A stretch of 64,000 nt of DNA from Sphingobacteriales bacterium (GCA_016200915.1 JACQDV010000055.1:1-64000), one strand, 5' to 3'. Positions 24,816-33,507 are shown, counted from the first letter of the stretch. The notes: generated from the letters alone by a model not told the origin. A program made the numbers and translations.

Positions 24816-24838
24816 TTGGTTGCGTCGCACTCTTGTAC
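24816..24838 (-). repeat. Copy of the dispersed repeat found at 4592-4616
   Basis: On the minus strand this reads GTACAAGAGTGCGACGCAAC followed by AAAGCTTAATAG. It shares the GTACAAGAG and GCAAC blocks with the copy near mutL. Confidence 0.55.
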
Positions 24839-24867
24839 AGCATCAACACTATTGATCAATATAATTT

Positions 24868-24922
24868 CCTTTCAATCCCTCAAATCCAATAAATCATGAT
24901 TCAAACAATGGGCACCTGTGGC
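24868..24922 (+). repeat. Direct repeat 1: truncated copy of the dehydrogenase 5' end
   Basis: 55 bases identical at 51 positions to 25531-25585. The unit includes 28 bases of leader, an ATG (24896) and about eight codons of the 3-hydroxybutyryl-CoA dehydrogenase gene. Here the frame continues only to a TAG after about 20 codons, so it is a broken copy. It lies just upstream of the antitoxin gene. Confidence 0.85.
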
Positions 24923-25010
24923 ATTCTTGCTTTTGATCAGAATAATTTTATTTAGCTTTTATTGCTTCTTTACTATCAATCATTTCAGTAACTTTATTAA
25001 AAAGAACTGT

Positions 25011-25193
25011 ATGCTAACTAAAAAGGATGTTATCAAATCTATTGAATCACTTCCTTCCAAATTTGAAGCCGAAGAAGCAATTGAGCGTATTGTGCTGCTG
25101 GAGAAAATCCGTATTGGCATGGAACAATCACTGTTGGGAAAAGTGCTGAGTAAAGAAGAAGCAAAGAAACACCTGAAAAAATGGGTGAAGTAA
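25011..25193 (+). CDS. Antitoxin of a ParE/RelE-type toxin-antitoxin pair
   Basis: A 60-residue acidic/helical protein (MLTKKDVIKSIESLPSKFEAEEAIERIVLLEKI) ending in a basic KKHLKKWVK. The SLPSKFEAEEAIERIVLLEKI type is common for antitoxins of RelE/ParE toxins in Bacteroidota. ATG 25011 is preferred; a longer reading from 24918 would add a hydrophobic lead derived from the repeat. A TAACTTTA box about 20 bases upstream may be its -7. It overlaps the toxin start by 13 bases, as usual for co-translated pairs. Confidence 0.8.
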   Translation: MLTKKDVIKSIESLPSKFEAEEAIERIVLLEKIRIGMEQSLLGKVLSKEEAKKHLKKWVK

Positions 25194-25501
25194 GATTTAC
25201 CGAACAATCAGTAAATGACCTGGAGGAAATAGGCCGCTATATCAGTCTTGATTCAACCACTTATGCCCGCCTGCAAATAGAAAAAATTATCAGCCGTACA
25301 GATATTCTTGAAATATTTCCACGAATAGGGCGGGTTGTGCCAGAATTAAACAATAAATCAGTAAGAGAAATTATCGAAGGCAATTTCCGTATTATTTATT
25401 TAATCGTTAATAAGCAAACCGTTCATATTCTAACCATTCATCATTCCGCCAGGAGGTTTAATGCCACCCAATTAAGAAAATTAATAAGAAAAATAAAGTA
25501 A
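25181..25501 (+). CDS. ParE/RelE-superfamily toxin
   Basis: 106 residues with the compact RelE/ParE fold signature: VRFTEQSVNDLEEIGRYIS, IFPRIGRVVPELNN, VREIIEGNFRIIYLI and HILTIHHSARRF. ParE members poison gyrase and RelE members cleave mRNA; which applies is not clear from sequence. The start overlaps the antitoxin gene. The pair lies exactly between the two 55-bp direct repeats, so it seems inserted at the 5' end of the next gene. Confidence 0.88.
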   Translation: MGEVRFTEQSVNDLEEIGRYISLDSTTYARLQIEKIISRTDILEIFPRIGRVVPELNNKSVREIIEGNFRIIYLIVNKQTVHILTIHHSARRFNATQLRKLIRKIK

Positions 25502-25530
25502 GCACAATAGTTATGAACCCATAATTTTAT

Positions 25531-25585
25531 CCTTTCAATCCCTCAAATCCAATAAATCATGGTTCAAACAATCTGCATCTGTGGC
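25531..25585 (+). repeat. Direct repeat 2: intact 5' end of the dehydrogenase gene
   Basis: This copy contains the functional start (ATG 25559) of the 3-hydroxybutyryl-CoA dehydrogenase and the same 28-base leader as 24868-24895. Confidence 0.85.
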
Positions 25586-26404
25586 GCCGGAACAATGGGC
25601 AGCGGTATTGCACAAGCTGTCGCTCAGTCAGGCTTTACTACTATATTGTTTGAAGTAAATGTTGTTGTGCTGGAAAAAGCCAAAGCATCCATAGAAAAGA
25701 ATCTGCAATCATTAGTGGAGAAAGGAAAAATATCAACTGCCAATAAAGAAACGATTCTCAGCAAATTTCAATTCACCACTGATATTAATAATTGTGTAGC
25801 CCATGTCATCATTGAAGCCATCATTGAAAAAACCGAAGCCAAAGTTTCTTTGTTCAATCAACTGGCTGAAATCAATCACAGCAATACCATCTTTGCTTCC
25901 AACACTTCTTCCTTATCTATTACTGATATACAAAAAAATGTAGCGCATCCGCAAAGAGTGGTTGGCATGCATTTCTTTAATCCTGCTACTGTCATGAAAC
26001 TGGTGGAAGTGGTGAAAGGAGAATTAACACATGAAGCATTTGCGCAACAGGTATATGAGCTTTGCGAACGAATGGGCAAAACTCCCGTGATGTGTAAAGA
26101 CGCTCCGGGTTTTATAGTCAATCGTGTAGCCCGTCATTATTATCTCGAAGCATTTAAACTGGTGGAAGAAGGCCTGGCAGATTTTTCTACCATTGATAAA
26201 CTAATGGAAGCATCCGGTTTTAAAATGGGGCCATTCAAACTGATGGATTTAATTGGCAATGATATTAATTTGGCCGTGAGCCAATCTTTATACGATGCGT
26301 TTAATCATATTGAACGTTTTAAACCCTCTCCCATTCAGCAGGAAAAAGTAGCAAATGGTGAATTAGGAAGGAAGACGGGCAAAGGATATTATCAATACAG
26401 TTGA
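25559..26404 (+). CDS. hbd: 3-hydroxybutyryl-CoA dehydrogenase
   Basis: 281 residues, full length. The NAD-binding motif is GAGTMGSGIAQAVAQSGF (residues 8-25), the catalytic region has NTSSLSITDI and GMHFFNPATVMKLVEVV (His-Glu dyad), and the C-terminal domain has KDAPGFIVNRVARHYYLEA. It oxidises (S)-3-hydroxybutyryl-CoA to acetoacetyl-CoA with NAD(P), in fatty acid degradation or butanoate metabolism. It stands alone without thiolase or enoyl-CoA hydratase nearby. Its 5' end is duplicated upstream of the toxin-antitoxin pair. Confidence 0.93.
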   Translation: MVQTICICGAGTMGSGIAQAVAQSGFTTILFEVNVVVLEKAKASIEKNLQSLVEKGKISTANKETILSKFQFTTDINNCVAHVIIEAIIEKTEAKVSLFNQLAEINHSNTIFASNTSSLSITDIQKNVAHPQRVVGMHFFNPATVMKLVEVVKGELTHEAFAQQVYELCERMGKTPVMCKDAPGFIVNRVARHYYLEAFKLVEEGLADFSTIDKLMEASGFKMGPFKLMDLIGNDINLAVSQSLYDAFNHIERFKPSPIQQEKVANGELGRKTGKGYYQYS

Positions 26405-26456
26405 TTAGATTATCTTCGCTCACCTTATCATCTATTAATATTCAACCAATCAACGA

Positions 26457-27440
26457 ATGATTTTAGTTACCGGTGGCACAGGTTTAGTAGGCAGTGAATT
26501 ACTCCGTCAGTTAATGGCACAGGGTAAGTCGGTAAGAGCTATTTACCGCAGCAATATCTCCGCACATCTTACTGAAGAAGAAAATAAAAAAGTTGATTGG
26601 GTTAATGGTGATATCAATGATGTTCTTTCATTAGAAGATGCTATGCAGGGAGTAGAACAGGTGTATCATTGTGCAGCGGTAGTAAGTTTTAATCCAAAGA
26701 AAAAGCAAGAGTTATTTCATACTAATGTAGAAGGAACAGCTAATGTAGTAAATGCCTGTTTAACTAATGGCGTAAAAAAGTTGATTCATGTAAGTTCAGT
26801 TTCAGCATTGGGCAGAATAAGAAAAGGCGAAACCATTACTGAACAAACACAATGGAACGAAGAAACCAATAACTCTGCTTACGGAAAAAGCAAGTACTAT
26901 GCTGAGCTGGAAGTTTTCCGTGGTATTGCAGAAGGACTAAAAGCAGCAGTGGTTAATCCAACTATTATATTAGGCCCTGCCAACTGGAACGATGGTTCTT
27001 CTGCCTTATTTAAAAAAGCTTATGATGAATTTCCCTGGTACACATATGGTGTAACCGGTTTTGTAGATGTAAGAGATGTGGCCACGGCTATGATACGATT
27101 GATGGAAAGTGATATCAGTGGTGAAAGGTTTATACTGAGTGCTGAAAATCGTTCTTATAAAGAAATGCTCACTATGGCAGCAGAAGGTTTTGGTAAAAAA
27201 CCTCCTGGCAAAGAAGCAAAAAAATGGATGGGTGAACTCATCTGGCGATTAGATAAATTAAAATCCATATTCACTGGAAGCAATCCGTTGTTAACCAAAG
27301 AAACTACCCGAACCGCAAGAGCTAAAGTATATTTTGACAATAGTAAAATAGTAAAAGCACTGCCTGGTTTCCAGTTTCGTAAAATGGAAGATACCATTAG
27401 AGAAACCTGCGCTATCTACCTGCAAAGAATAAAAAGTTAA
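26457..27440 (+). CDS. NAD-dependent epimerase/dehydratase (extended SDR)
   Basis: 327 residues. The glycine motif TGGTGLVGSELL is at 5-16, HVSSVSALG around 118-126 and the active-site YGKSK around 146-150, so the extended SDR core is complete. The C-terminal half (PPGKEAKKWMGELIWRLDKLKS) is closer to dihydroflavonol reductase or 3-beta-HSD-like members than to sugar epimerases. The substrate is unknown. It follows hbd by 52 bases in the same direction and may be co-transcribed. Confidence 0.85.
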   Translation: MILVTGGTGLVGSELLRQLMAQGKSVRAIYRSNISAHLTEEENKKVDWVNGDINDVLSLEDAMQGVEQVYHCAAVVSFNPKKKQELFHTNVEGTANVVNACLTNGVKKLIHVSSVSALGRIRKGETITEQTQWNEETNNSAYGKSKYYAELEVFRGIAEGLKAAVVNPTIILGPANWNDGSSALFKKAYDEFPWYTYGVTGFVDVRDVATAMIRLMESDISGERFILSAENRSYKEMLTMAAEGFGKKPPGKEAKKWMGELIWRLDKLKSIFTGSNPLLTKETTRTARAKVYFDNSKIVKALPGFQFRKMEDTIRETCAIYLQRIKS

Positions 27441-27465
27441 TTCTCCCTTTATTCCGGCTTACAAT

Positions 27466-27496
27466 TTGCATAAATAATAATCGTTTATCATCTTTG
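27466..27496 (+). promoter_or_regulatory. Promoter of the carboxypeptidase-regulatory-like gene
   Basis: TTG at 27466-27468 and CATCTTTG at 27489-27496 (one mismatch to TAnnTTTG) are separated by 20 bases, which fits the Bacteroidota -33/-7 spacing. Confidence 0.55.
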
Positions 27497-27515
27497 AATC
27501 ATAATTCAGTATTCA

Positions 27516-28586
27516 ATGAAAAGATTATTGCTACTCTTAACATTTTTTGTTTTCAGCAAAACATACAGCCAGCAGTATTACACTATCATTGGTAAAGTTC
27601 TGGATACGTTACAGCAACCATTATCAGGTGCTTCTGTATTTGCACAAAACACAACCATTGGTACTGCAGCAAACACAGCCGGTGAGTTTAAAATTTATTT
27701 ACCCGATGGTGGTTATAATCTCATCTTTACCGTAGCCGGTTATCAAACACAATCCATACAGGTTTCCAACAACAATAAAGAGCCGCTCACTATCATTTTA
27801 AAACCAAAAGAAAAAGAAATGGGTGAAGTGGTGATACAGAACAGTAATGAAGTGGCGGATGGATGGCAGAAATATGGCAAGTTTTTTACTGAAAATTTTA
27901 TCGGCACTTCTCATAATGCGGAAAAATGTACTCTTCAAAATCCCGAAGCATTAAAATTTCTCTTTATTAAAAAGAAAAACAAATTAAAAGTACTGGGCAA
28001 AGAAGATCTCATCATTAACAACAACGAATTGGGTTATCGTATTCGGTATAAATTAGATTCATTTATGTACGAATACAACACCGACATGAGTGGTTTTCTT
28101 GGTTATCCTTTTTATGAGGAAATGGAGGGAAGTGATTCTTTAAAAGCGGTATGGAAGAAGAACAGGGAGAAAGCATATTATGGTTCCCGTTTGCATTTTA
28201 TGCGTTCTTATTATGACAGTAGTTTAACCGAAGAAGGATTTGTACTGGAGATGAAAGATACTTTGCCGGGTTCTGCTAAATATCTTCCCATCACCAATCC
28301 ATATGATACTTCTTTTTACAATATACTCGACAGTGCCAACGTAGAGATTGGGTTCCCCGATGAAGTAAAAGTGATCTATAAAAAGGCAAGAGCTGATGAT
28401 AAATTCTTAGCTGCCAATAAATATCCCAAAGGAACACCCAATCAAACATCCGCTCTTACGGTAAGAGACTATTTTATCATACAGGAAAACGGTTTCTTCT
28501 TTCCGCAAACTGCTGTGGTGAATACCGGCTACTGGACCTGGAAAAAACTGGCCGATATGCTGCCTTACGATTATTATCCTGAATAG
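27516..28586 (+). CDS. Exported protein with carboxypeptidase-regulatory-like domain
   Basis: 356 residues with a signal peptide (LLLLLTFFVFSKTYSQ). Residues 22-105 form a CarboxypepD_reg-like beta-sandwich: IIGKVLDTLQQPLSGASVFA, then GEFKIYLPDGGYNLIFTVAGYQTQ. The remaining 250 residues are not recognised; Tyr-rich and charged, with EMKDTLPGSAKYLP and YDTSFYNILDS. Bacteroidota have many such proteins in the periplasm or on the surface without a TonB-receptor barrel. It precedes the sensor kinase by 40 bases, but a hairpin and promoter lie between. Confidence 0.75.
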   Translation: MKRLLLLLTFFVFSKTYSQQYYTIIGKVLDTLQQPLSGASVFAQNTTIGTAANTAGEFKIYLPDGGYNLIFTVAGYQTQSIQVSNNNKEPLTIILKPKEKEMGEVVIQNSNEVADGWQKYGKFFTENFIGTSHNAEKCTLQNPEALKFLFIKKKNKLKVLGKEDLIINNNELGYRIRYKLDSFMYEYNTDMSGFLGYPFYEEMEGSDSLKAVWKKNREKAYYGSRLHFMRSYYDSSLTEEGFVLEMKDTLPGSAKYLPITNPYDTSFYNILDSANVEIGFPDEVKVIYKKARADDKFLAANKYPKGTPNQTSALTVRDYFIIQENGFFFPQTAVVNTGYWTWKKLADMLPYDYYPE

Positions 28587-28594
28587 CTTTTGTG

Positions 28595-28619
28595 AAAGCA
28601 TCGCCATGCTTTATCTTTA
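28595..28619 (+). promoter_or_regulatory. Hairpin and -7 box upstream of the sensor kinase
   Basis: A perfect 7-bp hairpin AAAGCAT-CGCC-ATGCTTT (28595-28612) runs into TATCTTTA (28612-28619, one mismatch to TAnnTTTG), which lies 7 bases from ATG 28627. The hairpin may act as a weak terminator for the upstream gene or modulate the promoter. Confidence 0.5.
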
Positions 28620-28626
28620 ACGCAGC

Positions 28627-31548
28627 ATGACGAACTGCCTGCGAACATTTTTTTATATCATTGTCATTACCTGCTGTACTATGCCGGCAACTGCACAGGA
28701 TTACAGTTATGCCCATTACGATGTGCAGGATGGTTTGGCCGGCGCCAATGTGTATGCTGTTTACCAGGATCCGCAAAATTTTTTATGGTTTGGTACCGAA
28801 ACAGGCGTAAGCCGTTTCGACGGCACTCATTTTAAAAACTATACTACTGCTGATGGCTTACCCGATAATGAAATATTAGAAATATATGGTGATGACGAAG
28901 GAAGGGTGTGGTTAGTTCCTTTTAAAAAAACCATCTGCTATTATTACAAAGGGAAAATATACAATCAGCAAAATGATTCTGTTCTCCAAAAAATACAAAT
29001 CCATTCCAATGTCTTAAGTGTATGCACTGATAAATATAAAAATACCTGGATACTTGAAGAGAAGGGATTATTTCTCATCACCCCTCAAAAACAGCTTCAT
29101 TATTACGACCGGATCAATAATCACCAGCTGAGCGGATATATGTCTATTGGGCTAAACAAAAACCGGGAATTAATATTGCAATGGGAAGATCAGCTTTATA
29201 CCTATGAAAACAACAGCTTCTTGTTTCTTTTTACCATCAACTATCCGGAAGATTACCGGAGTTTTAAAAACATTCATATTTCGGGAGATTTTATAGTTTG
29301 GAGAAGCGGTAAAAATACTTCTTGTGCACAATCATTAAGCAGCGGAGAAATGCATTGTTTTCAATATCCTGATAATGCATTGCGTTTTTCTTCTCCCGGT
29401 AATGGAACTATTGCAGTATGCTCCACAAGCGGTGTATCCATTTATAGCCCCGTTATTAAAAAAGAGGAATATTATTTCTTAAAAAACTTTTCAGTAAGCA
29501 AAGTATTAATTGATCATGAAGGAAGCTGGTGGTTTACCACGTTAGGAGATGGTGTTTACCAGCTTTTATCTACTGAATACAAAAATTACAAGCCATGGAA
29601 AGAAGGAAACAACCAGGAAATTTTTTCACTTTCTAAGATTGGGAATAAAATATTAATGGGTACCAACTTTGGAAAATTATTATATACTGATCATTTTAAA
29701 AATACCGGTACTCTTGCTTTACCGGCTACTATAGCAGATAAATATGACCGGATAAACTGCCTGGCAAAATTACCTTCCGGAAAAATATTAGTGGGTTCAG
29801 ATGAGCATTTGGCTTTATTAAATACAAATCTGCAACTGGAGCAAATAACAACTATGAACTCCGCTAAAAGCTTTTATTATGTAAATGATGATAGCGTTTT
29901 TATCGCTACCAGTAATGATACCCGTTTAATCAGCCTGAAGGATATTAAACAATTTAAAAAAGTATGGGATGAACGATCCACTGCTGTTTGTCTTTATAAA
30001 GGCACTTTGTTTGTTGGCACATTAAACGGTTTATATCATCTGCCCCCCGGAAAAAAACCCGTATATATGGGTGAATACGATACTTTATTTACGAGACGCA
30101 TATCATCAATGGTAGTTAGTAAGGATACCACTCTTTGGGTGGCTACTTATGATGGCGGGATTGTTGGAATGAAAAAAGGGCAGGTAAAAGATACTTTCAC
30201 CACCAAAGAGGGATTAACCAGTAATATCTGCCGCAACCTTATTATTAACGGCAATGTTTTATGGGTGGGTACTGATAAAGGTGTTTCAAGAATTGATTTG
30301 AATGTAAAACCATACCGTATTACACCCTTTACAGTAAATGATGGTTTATTATCCAACCAGGTTAATGCCATTTATAAGGATAATGACACTGTATTTGTGG
30401 CTTGCCAGGAAGGGATTACCTATTTTGACATCACCAAAGTGTTTAACACTTCCCAATGCAGTCTTGTAATAACTAATGCATACGAGCAAATGAAAGAGTT
30501 GCCGGTACAGGCTAAATATGAGTTTAAAAGCGATCAGAATAATTTCAAGATTGAATTTGTAGGCATCTCCTTTAAATCAACCGGCGATATTACTTACCAG
30601 TATAAACTAAATGGGTTAGATACGGTTATGAAATCTACCAAAGAAACGACGCTGGAGTTTCTTTCATTGCCGCCAGGCAATTATGAATTGCAATTGATTG
30701 CCGTTAATAAGTTTGGTGTTAAAAGTGATTTAAAGAAAATTGCTATTATTATTAACCCGGCATTTTATCAAACAAAGTGGTTTTTTATACTGGCTATATT
30801 AGCTTCGGCAGTTACAAACTTATTACTTGTTTTACTTTACAACCACTACAAAAGAAGAAAAACAGAAAAAGAACAGGTAACCACTAAACGAATTACTGAA
30901 CTGGAGCAAATGGCTTTGCGGGCCCAGATGAACCCTCATTTTATTTTTAACTGCCTTAACTCTATTCAGCAATTTGTGTATGATAAAGATATTCAGTCGG
31001 CTAATCGATTTATCAGTGGTTTTGCAAAGCTGATACGGCAAACATTAGATAACTCCGCCAAGTCCACCATCTCTATTGCCGATGAGTTGGAATATCTGAA
31101 CAGTTATTTAACGCTGGAGAAAATACGTTTTGAAAATAAATTTGACTACCGCATCAGTGCTGATCCCTCTATAAAGCAGGAAGAATACAAGATACCGGTA
31201 ATGTTGTTGCAGCCATATATTGAAAACAGCATTCGTCATGGTATACGATACAAAAAAGACGGAGAAGGGCATATCGATATTCGTTTTACCGCACAGGAAG
31301 GTTTTATGCATTGTTCAATTGAGGATAATGGTATCGGCAGAGAAAAAGCAAGAGAGTTAAAAAGTCGCCAGCATATAGAATACCAGTCAAAGGGAATGCT
31401 GTTAACCAGAGAAAGAATTGAGGCAATTAATAAAAGTACTGCCGAAAAAATCTCTATTGAGGTAATTGATCTTTATAAAGAGAATGGTGAGGCTGCCGGT
31501 ACAAAAATTTTAATTCATTTCCCCATCAGCCTTGTGCAAAACAATTAA
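28627..31548 (+). CDS. Sensor histidine kinase with reg_prop/Y_Y_Y periplasmic domain and LytS-type kinase
   Basis: 973 residues. After a signal peptide (CCTMPATAQ) come periplasmic propeller repeats (DVQDGLAGANVYAVYQDPQN, LWFGTETGVSRFDG, EGLTSNICRNLI, LWVGTDKGVSRIDL, NDGLLSNQVNAI) and a Y_Y_Y-like domain (about 640-705). One TM helix follows at about 718-740, and then a His_kinase (PF06580-type) core with QMNPHFIFNCLNS near 767-779 (phospho-acceptor His) and the ATP-binding PYIENSIRHG near 861 and DNGIGREKA near 899. It senses an unknown extracytoplasmic signal and should phosphorylate the LytTR regulator encoded 8 bases downstream. Confidence 0.92.
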   Translation: MTNCLRTFFYIIVITCCTMPATAQDYSYAHYDVQDGLAGANVYAVYQDPQNFLWFGTETGVSRFDGTHFKNYTTADGLPDNEILEIYGDDEGRVWLVPFKKTICYYYKGKIYNQQNDSVLQKIQIHSNVLSVCTDKYKNTWILEEKGLFLITPQKQLHYYDRINNHQLSGYMSIGLNKNRELILQWEDQLYTYENNSFLFLFTINYPEDYRSFKNIHISGDFIVWRSGKNTSCAQSLSSGEMHCFQYPDNALRFSSPGNGTIAVCSTSGVSIYSPVIKKEEYYFLKNFSVSKVLIDHEGSWWFTTLGDGVYQLLSTEYKNYKPWKEGNNQEIFSLSKIGNKILMGTNFGKLLYTDHFKNTGTLALPATIADKYDRINCLAKLPSGKILVGSDEHLALLNTNLQLEQITTMNSAKSFYYVNDDSVFIATSNDTRLISLKDIKQFKKVWDERSTAVCLYKGTLFVGTLNGLYHLPPGKKPVYMGEYDTLFTRRISSMVVSKDTTLWVATYDGGIVGMKKGQVKDTFTTKEGLTSNICRNLIINGNVLWVGTDKGVSRIDLNVKPYRITPFTVNDGLLSNQVNAIYKDNDTVFVACQEGITYFDITKVFNTSQCSLVITNAYEQMKELPVQAKYEFKSDQNNFKIEFVGISFKSTGDITYQYKLNGLDTVMKSTKETTLEFLSLPPGNYELQLIAVNKFGVKSDLKKIAIIINPAFYQTKWFFILAILASAVTNLLLVLLYNHYKRRKTEKEQVTTKRITELEQMALRAQMNPHFIFNCLNSIQQFVYDKDIQSANRFISGFAKLIRQTLDNSAKSTISIADELEYLNSYLTLEKIRFENKFDYRISADPSIKQEEYKIPVMLLQPYIENSIRHGIRYKKDGEGHIDIRFTAQEGFMHCSIEDNGIGREKARELKSRQHIEYQSKGMLLTRERIEAINKSTAEKISIEVIDLYKENGEAAGTKILIHFPISLVQNN

Positions 31549-31556
31549 ATTAATCT

Positions 31557-32303
31557 ATGATCAAAGCGATTATTGTTGATGATGAGCCACGTAACATCAG
31601 GATATTAAAAAATCTGCTGGAGGAGTTCTGCCCGGATGTAATTGTTGGCGGAGAAGCTGAAAGTGCTGAAACAGCAATCAATGTTATTCGTTCTTCACAT
31701 CCGGATATTGTATTCCTGGATATTGAAATGCCTTTTGGTAATGCTTTTGATTTGCTGGATAAATTAATACCGGTTAATTTCCAGGTGATCTTTGTAACAG
31801 CATTTGATAACTATGCGTTAAAAGCCTTTCGTTATTATGCGCTGGATTATTTACTTAAGCCGGTAGATATAGAAGAATTAAAAGCTGCAGTTAAAAAAGC
31901 CGTTGAAAGAGTAAAAGAAAAGAATATGAGCCAGACACTGGACGTATTCATACAGACTATGAAACCATCAAAAAACACACTGCAGAAAATAGGATTACCA
32001 ACAAATGATGGATTGGTATTTACTAATATTGAAGATATAGTTCGTTGCGAAGCCAGTGGAAGCTATACCATCATTTACCTGCACGATAAACAAAAATTCA
32101 TTGTAAGTAAATCACTCAAAGAATACGAAGATCTTTTACCGGAAGATAATTTTTGCCGCATACATCACTCCCATATTGTAAACCTGGCTTATGTAAAGAA
32201 ATACTTTAAAGGCCGGGGAGGGTACATTGAAATGAATGATAATACGACCATTGAAGTAGCTACCCGCAAAAGGGACGAATTCCTGGCAAAATTTGAACAA
32301 TAA
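31557..32303 (+). CDS. LytTR-family response regulator
   Basis: 248 residues. The receiver domain (1-125) has DDEP at 8-11, phospho-acceptor Asp near 54 in FLDIEMP, and Thr/Lys switch residues (FVTAFDNYALKAF, YLLKPVD). A LytTR DNA-binding domain (about 145-248) follows: EDIVRCEASGSYTIIYL, FCRIHHSHIVNLAYVKKYFKG. It is encoded 8 bases after its sensor kinase. LytTR proteins bind direct repeats about two helical turns apart; such a pair (32334-32344 and 32355-32365) lies just beyond its own stop codon. Confidence 0.92.
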   Translation: MIKAIIVDDEPRNIRILKNLLEEFCPDVIVGGEAESAETAINVIRSSHPDIVFLDIEMPFGNAFDLLDKLIPVNFQVIFVTAFDNYALKAFRYYALDYLLKPVDIEELKAAVKKAVERVKEKNMSQTLDVFIQTMKPSKNTLQKIGLPTNDGLVFTNIEDIVRCEASGSYTIIYLHDKQKFIVSKSLKEYEDLLPEDNFCRIHHSHIVNLAYVKKYFKGRGGYIEMNDNTTIEVATRKRDEFLAKFEQ

Positions 32304-32333
32304 AGGAATTTCCTCTTGAAATTTTTGAAAGGC

Positions 32334-32365
32334 CTGCACAGTTATTCATGTAAGCTGCACAGTTA
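32334..32365. promoter_or_regulatory. Direct repeat pair with 21-bp period, candidate LytTR site
   Basis: CTGCACAGTTA occurs twice (32334-32344 and 32355-32365), exactly 21 bases apart. LytTR regulators typically bind two such direct repeats. The site is directly downstream of a LytTR gene and upstream of a structured, terminator-ended stretch. Confidence 0.5.
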
Positions 32366-32536
32366 CCAATTTTAGGTTAGAGCAACAAAAATGGCTTTGT
32401 AATTTAGCTGTACCGATGGCTATATGCCTTTGGGAATTAAAAAACGGGTTATGGTCAGAAATGACCAAAAAATTTTCAGATTGAGTTATTCATTGCTAAC
32501 TTATGAATTGCGGGGAGGTGTCAACCTCCCTTTTTT
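32366..32536 (+). ncRNA. Candidate structured RNA downstream of the LytTR gene
   Basis: No reading frame is visible, but the stretch contains TGGTCA-GAAA-TGACCA (32452-32467), a perfect 6-bp hairpin with a GNRA tetraloop, and ends in a strong terminator (32513-32536). It could equally be the long 3' UTR of the regulator message. No clear -7 box was found for an independent start. Confidence 0.35.
32513..32536 (+). terminator. Rho-independent terminator after the LytTR operon
   Basis: GGGAGGT-GTCA-ACCTCCC is a perfect 7-bp stem with a 4-nt loop, followed by six T residues. It ends rightward transcription and lies right at the 3' end of the convergent LpxD-like gene. Confidence 0.85.
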
Positions 32537-33482
32537 ATTTCAGGTTCTTCACCTTTTCCCAAATCTCCGGCAGCCGTTTTAATAAAACTATTTCTCTCTT
32601 CTTAATATTTGCGTCCTCAACCGGGGTACCGAAATAAACCTTATTTCCCTCAATAGAAGAGGCTACACCGCTTTGTGCAAAAATAACAGCATTAGCACCT
32701 ATGGTTAATGTTTTACTTACCCCTACCTGCCCCCATAAAATTACTCCATCTTCAATTATAACAGCTCCTGCTACTGCAACTTGCGCAGCAAATAAACAAT
32801 TTTTGCCAATCACAGTATCATGACCAATATGTACCATATTATCAAACTTGGTTCCACGGCCAATAATTGTATCACCACTCACACCACGATCAAGTGTACA
32901 ACCGGCTCCTATCTCCACATCGTCTTCAATCACCACTCTTCCGCAACTTTCCATTTTCTTATACCATACTTCACGGTCTTTTTTGGTGTTGAAATAAAAA
33001 GCATCCGAACCAATAGTGGTACCGGAATGAATTACAACATTATTTCCAATTACCGCATCATCATAAATTGAAACATTGGGGTGAATAATGCAGTTATCAC
33101 CGATGATAACATTATTACCGATAAAAACATTAGGAAAAACAACCGTATCCTGTCCAATTACTGCAGACTCGCTGATCGGTTTGGAAGAAGGTGTAAACGG
33201 GCGAAAATGATGAACTAATTTTAAATAGGCATCAAAAGGAGCATCAACCACCAGTAATGCTTTTCCTTCCGGAAAAGTTGTTTTTTTATTGATGATGATA
33301 AACGATGCAGCAGAGTTAATGCATTTATCATAATACTTGGGATGATCAACAAAAACAATATCACCAGGTTCTACTTTATGTATTTCATTTAATCCGGTTA
33401 CCTGCCCTTCACTGTTACCAATGAGTTCTGCTGATATAAATTCAGCTATCCATTTAACCGGAACGGGTGATTTAAATTTCAT
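32535..33482 (-). CDS. lpxD: LpxD-like UDP-3-O-acylglucosamine N-acyltransferase
   Basis: 315 residues. The N-terminal UDP-binding-type domain (1-95) precedes a left-handed beta-helix of hexapeptide repeats (about 105-285): [46 protein letters not shown], with the catalytic His in the VHIGHD turn. A short helix ends the protein. It transfers a 3-hydroxyacyl chain to the glucosamine N in lipid A synthesis. No other lpx genes are adjacent, and Bacteroidota often have two LpxD-type paralogs, so this may be the second one. A -7 box at 33500-33507 drives it. Confidence 0.85.
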   Translation of the reverse strand: MKFKSPVPVKWIAEFISAELIGNSEGQVTGLNEIHKVEPGDIVFVDHPKYYDKCINSAASFIIINKKTTFPEGKALLVVDAPFDAYLKLVHHFRPFTPSSKPISESAVIGQDTVVFPNVFIGNNVIIGDNCIIHPNVSIYDDAVIGNNVVIHSGTTIGSDAFYFNTKKDREVWYKKMESCGRVVIEDDVEIGAGCTLDRGVSGDTIIGRGTKFDNMVHIGHDTVIGKNCLFAAQVAVAGAVIIEDGVILWGQVGVSKTLTIGANAVIFAQSGVASSIEGNKVYFGTPVEDANIKKREIVLLKRLPEIWEKVKNLK

Positions 33483-33499
33483 TGTTCAATAATTTCCGG

Positions 33500-33507
33500 C
33501 AAAGTTA
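33500..33507 (-). promoter_or_regulatory. -7 promoter box of the lpxD-like gene
   Basis: TAACTTTG on the minus strand is an exact TAnnTTTG and lies 17 bases before ATG 33482. Confidence 0.65.

Noticed and set aside
24649-24855. Open frame after pheS
   Set aside because: It starts inside pheS in another frame and covers two dispersed repeats; no protein-like features.
24918-25010. Longer antitoxin with hydrophobic N-terminus
   Set aside because: The extra 31 residues come from the truncated repeat and its downstream sequence; the 60-residue form matches the family size.
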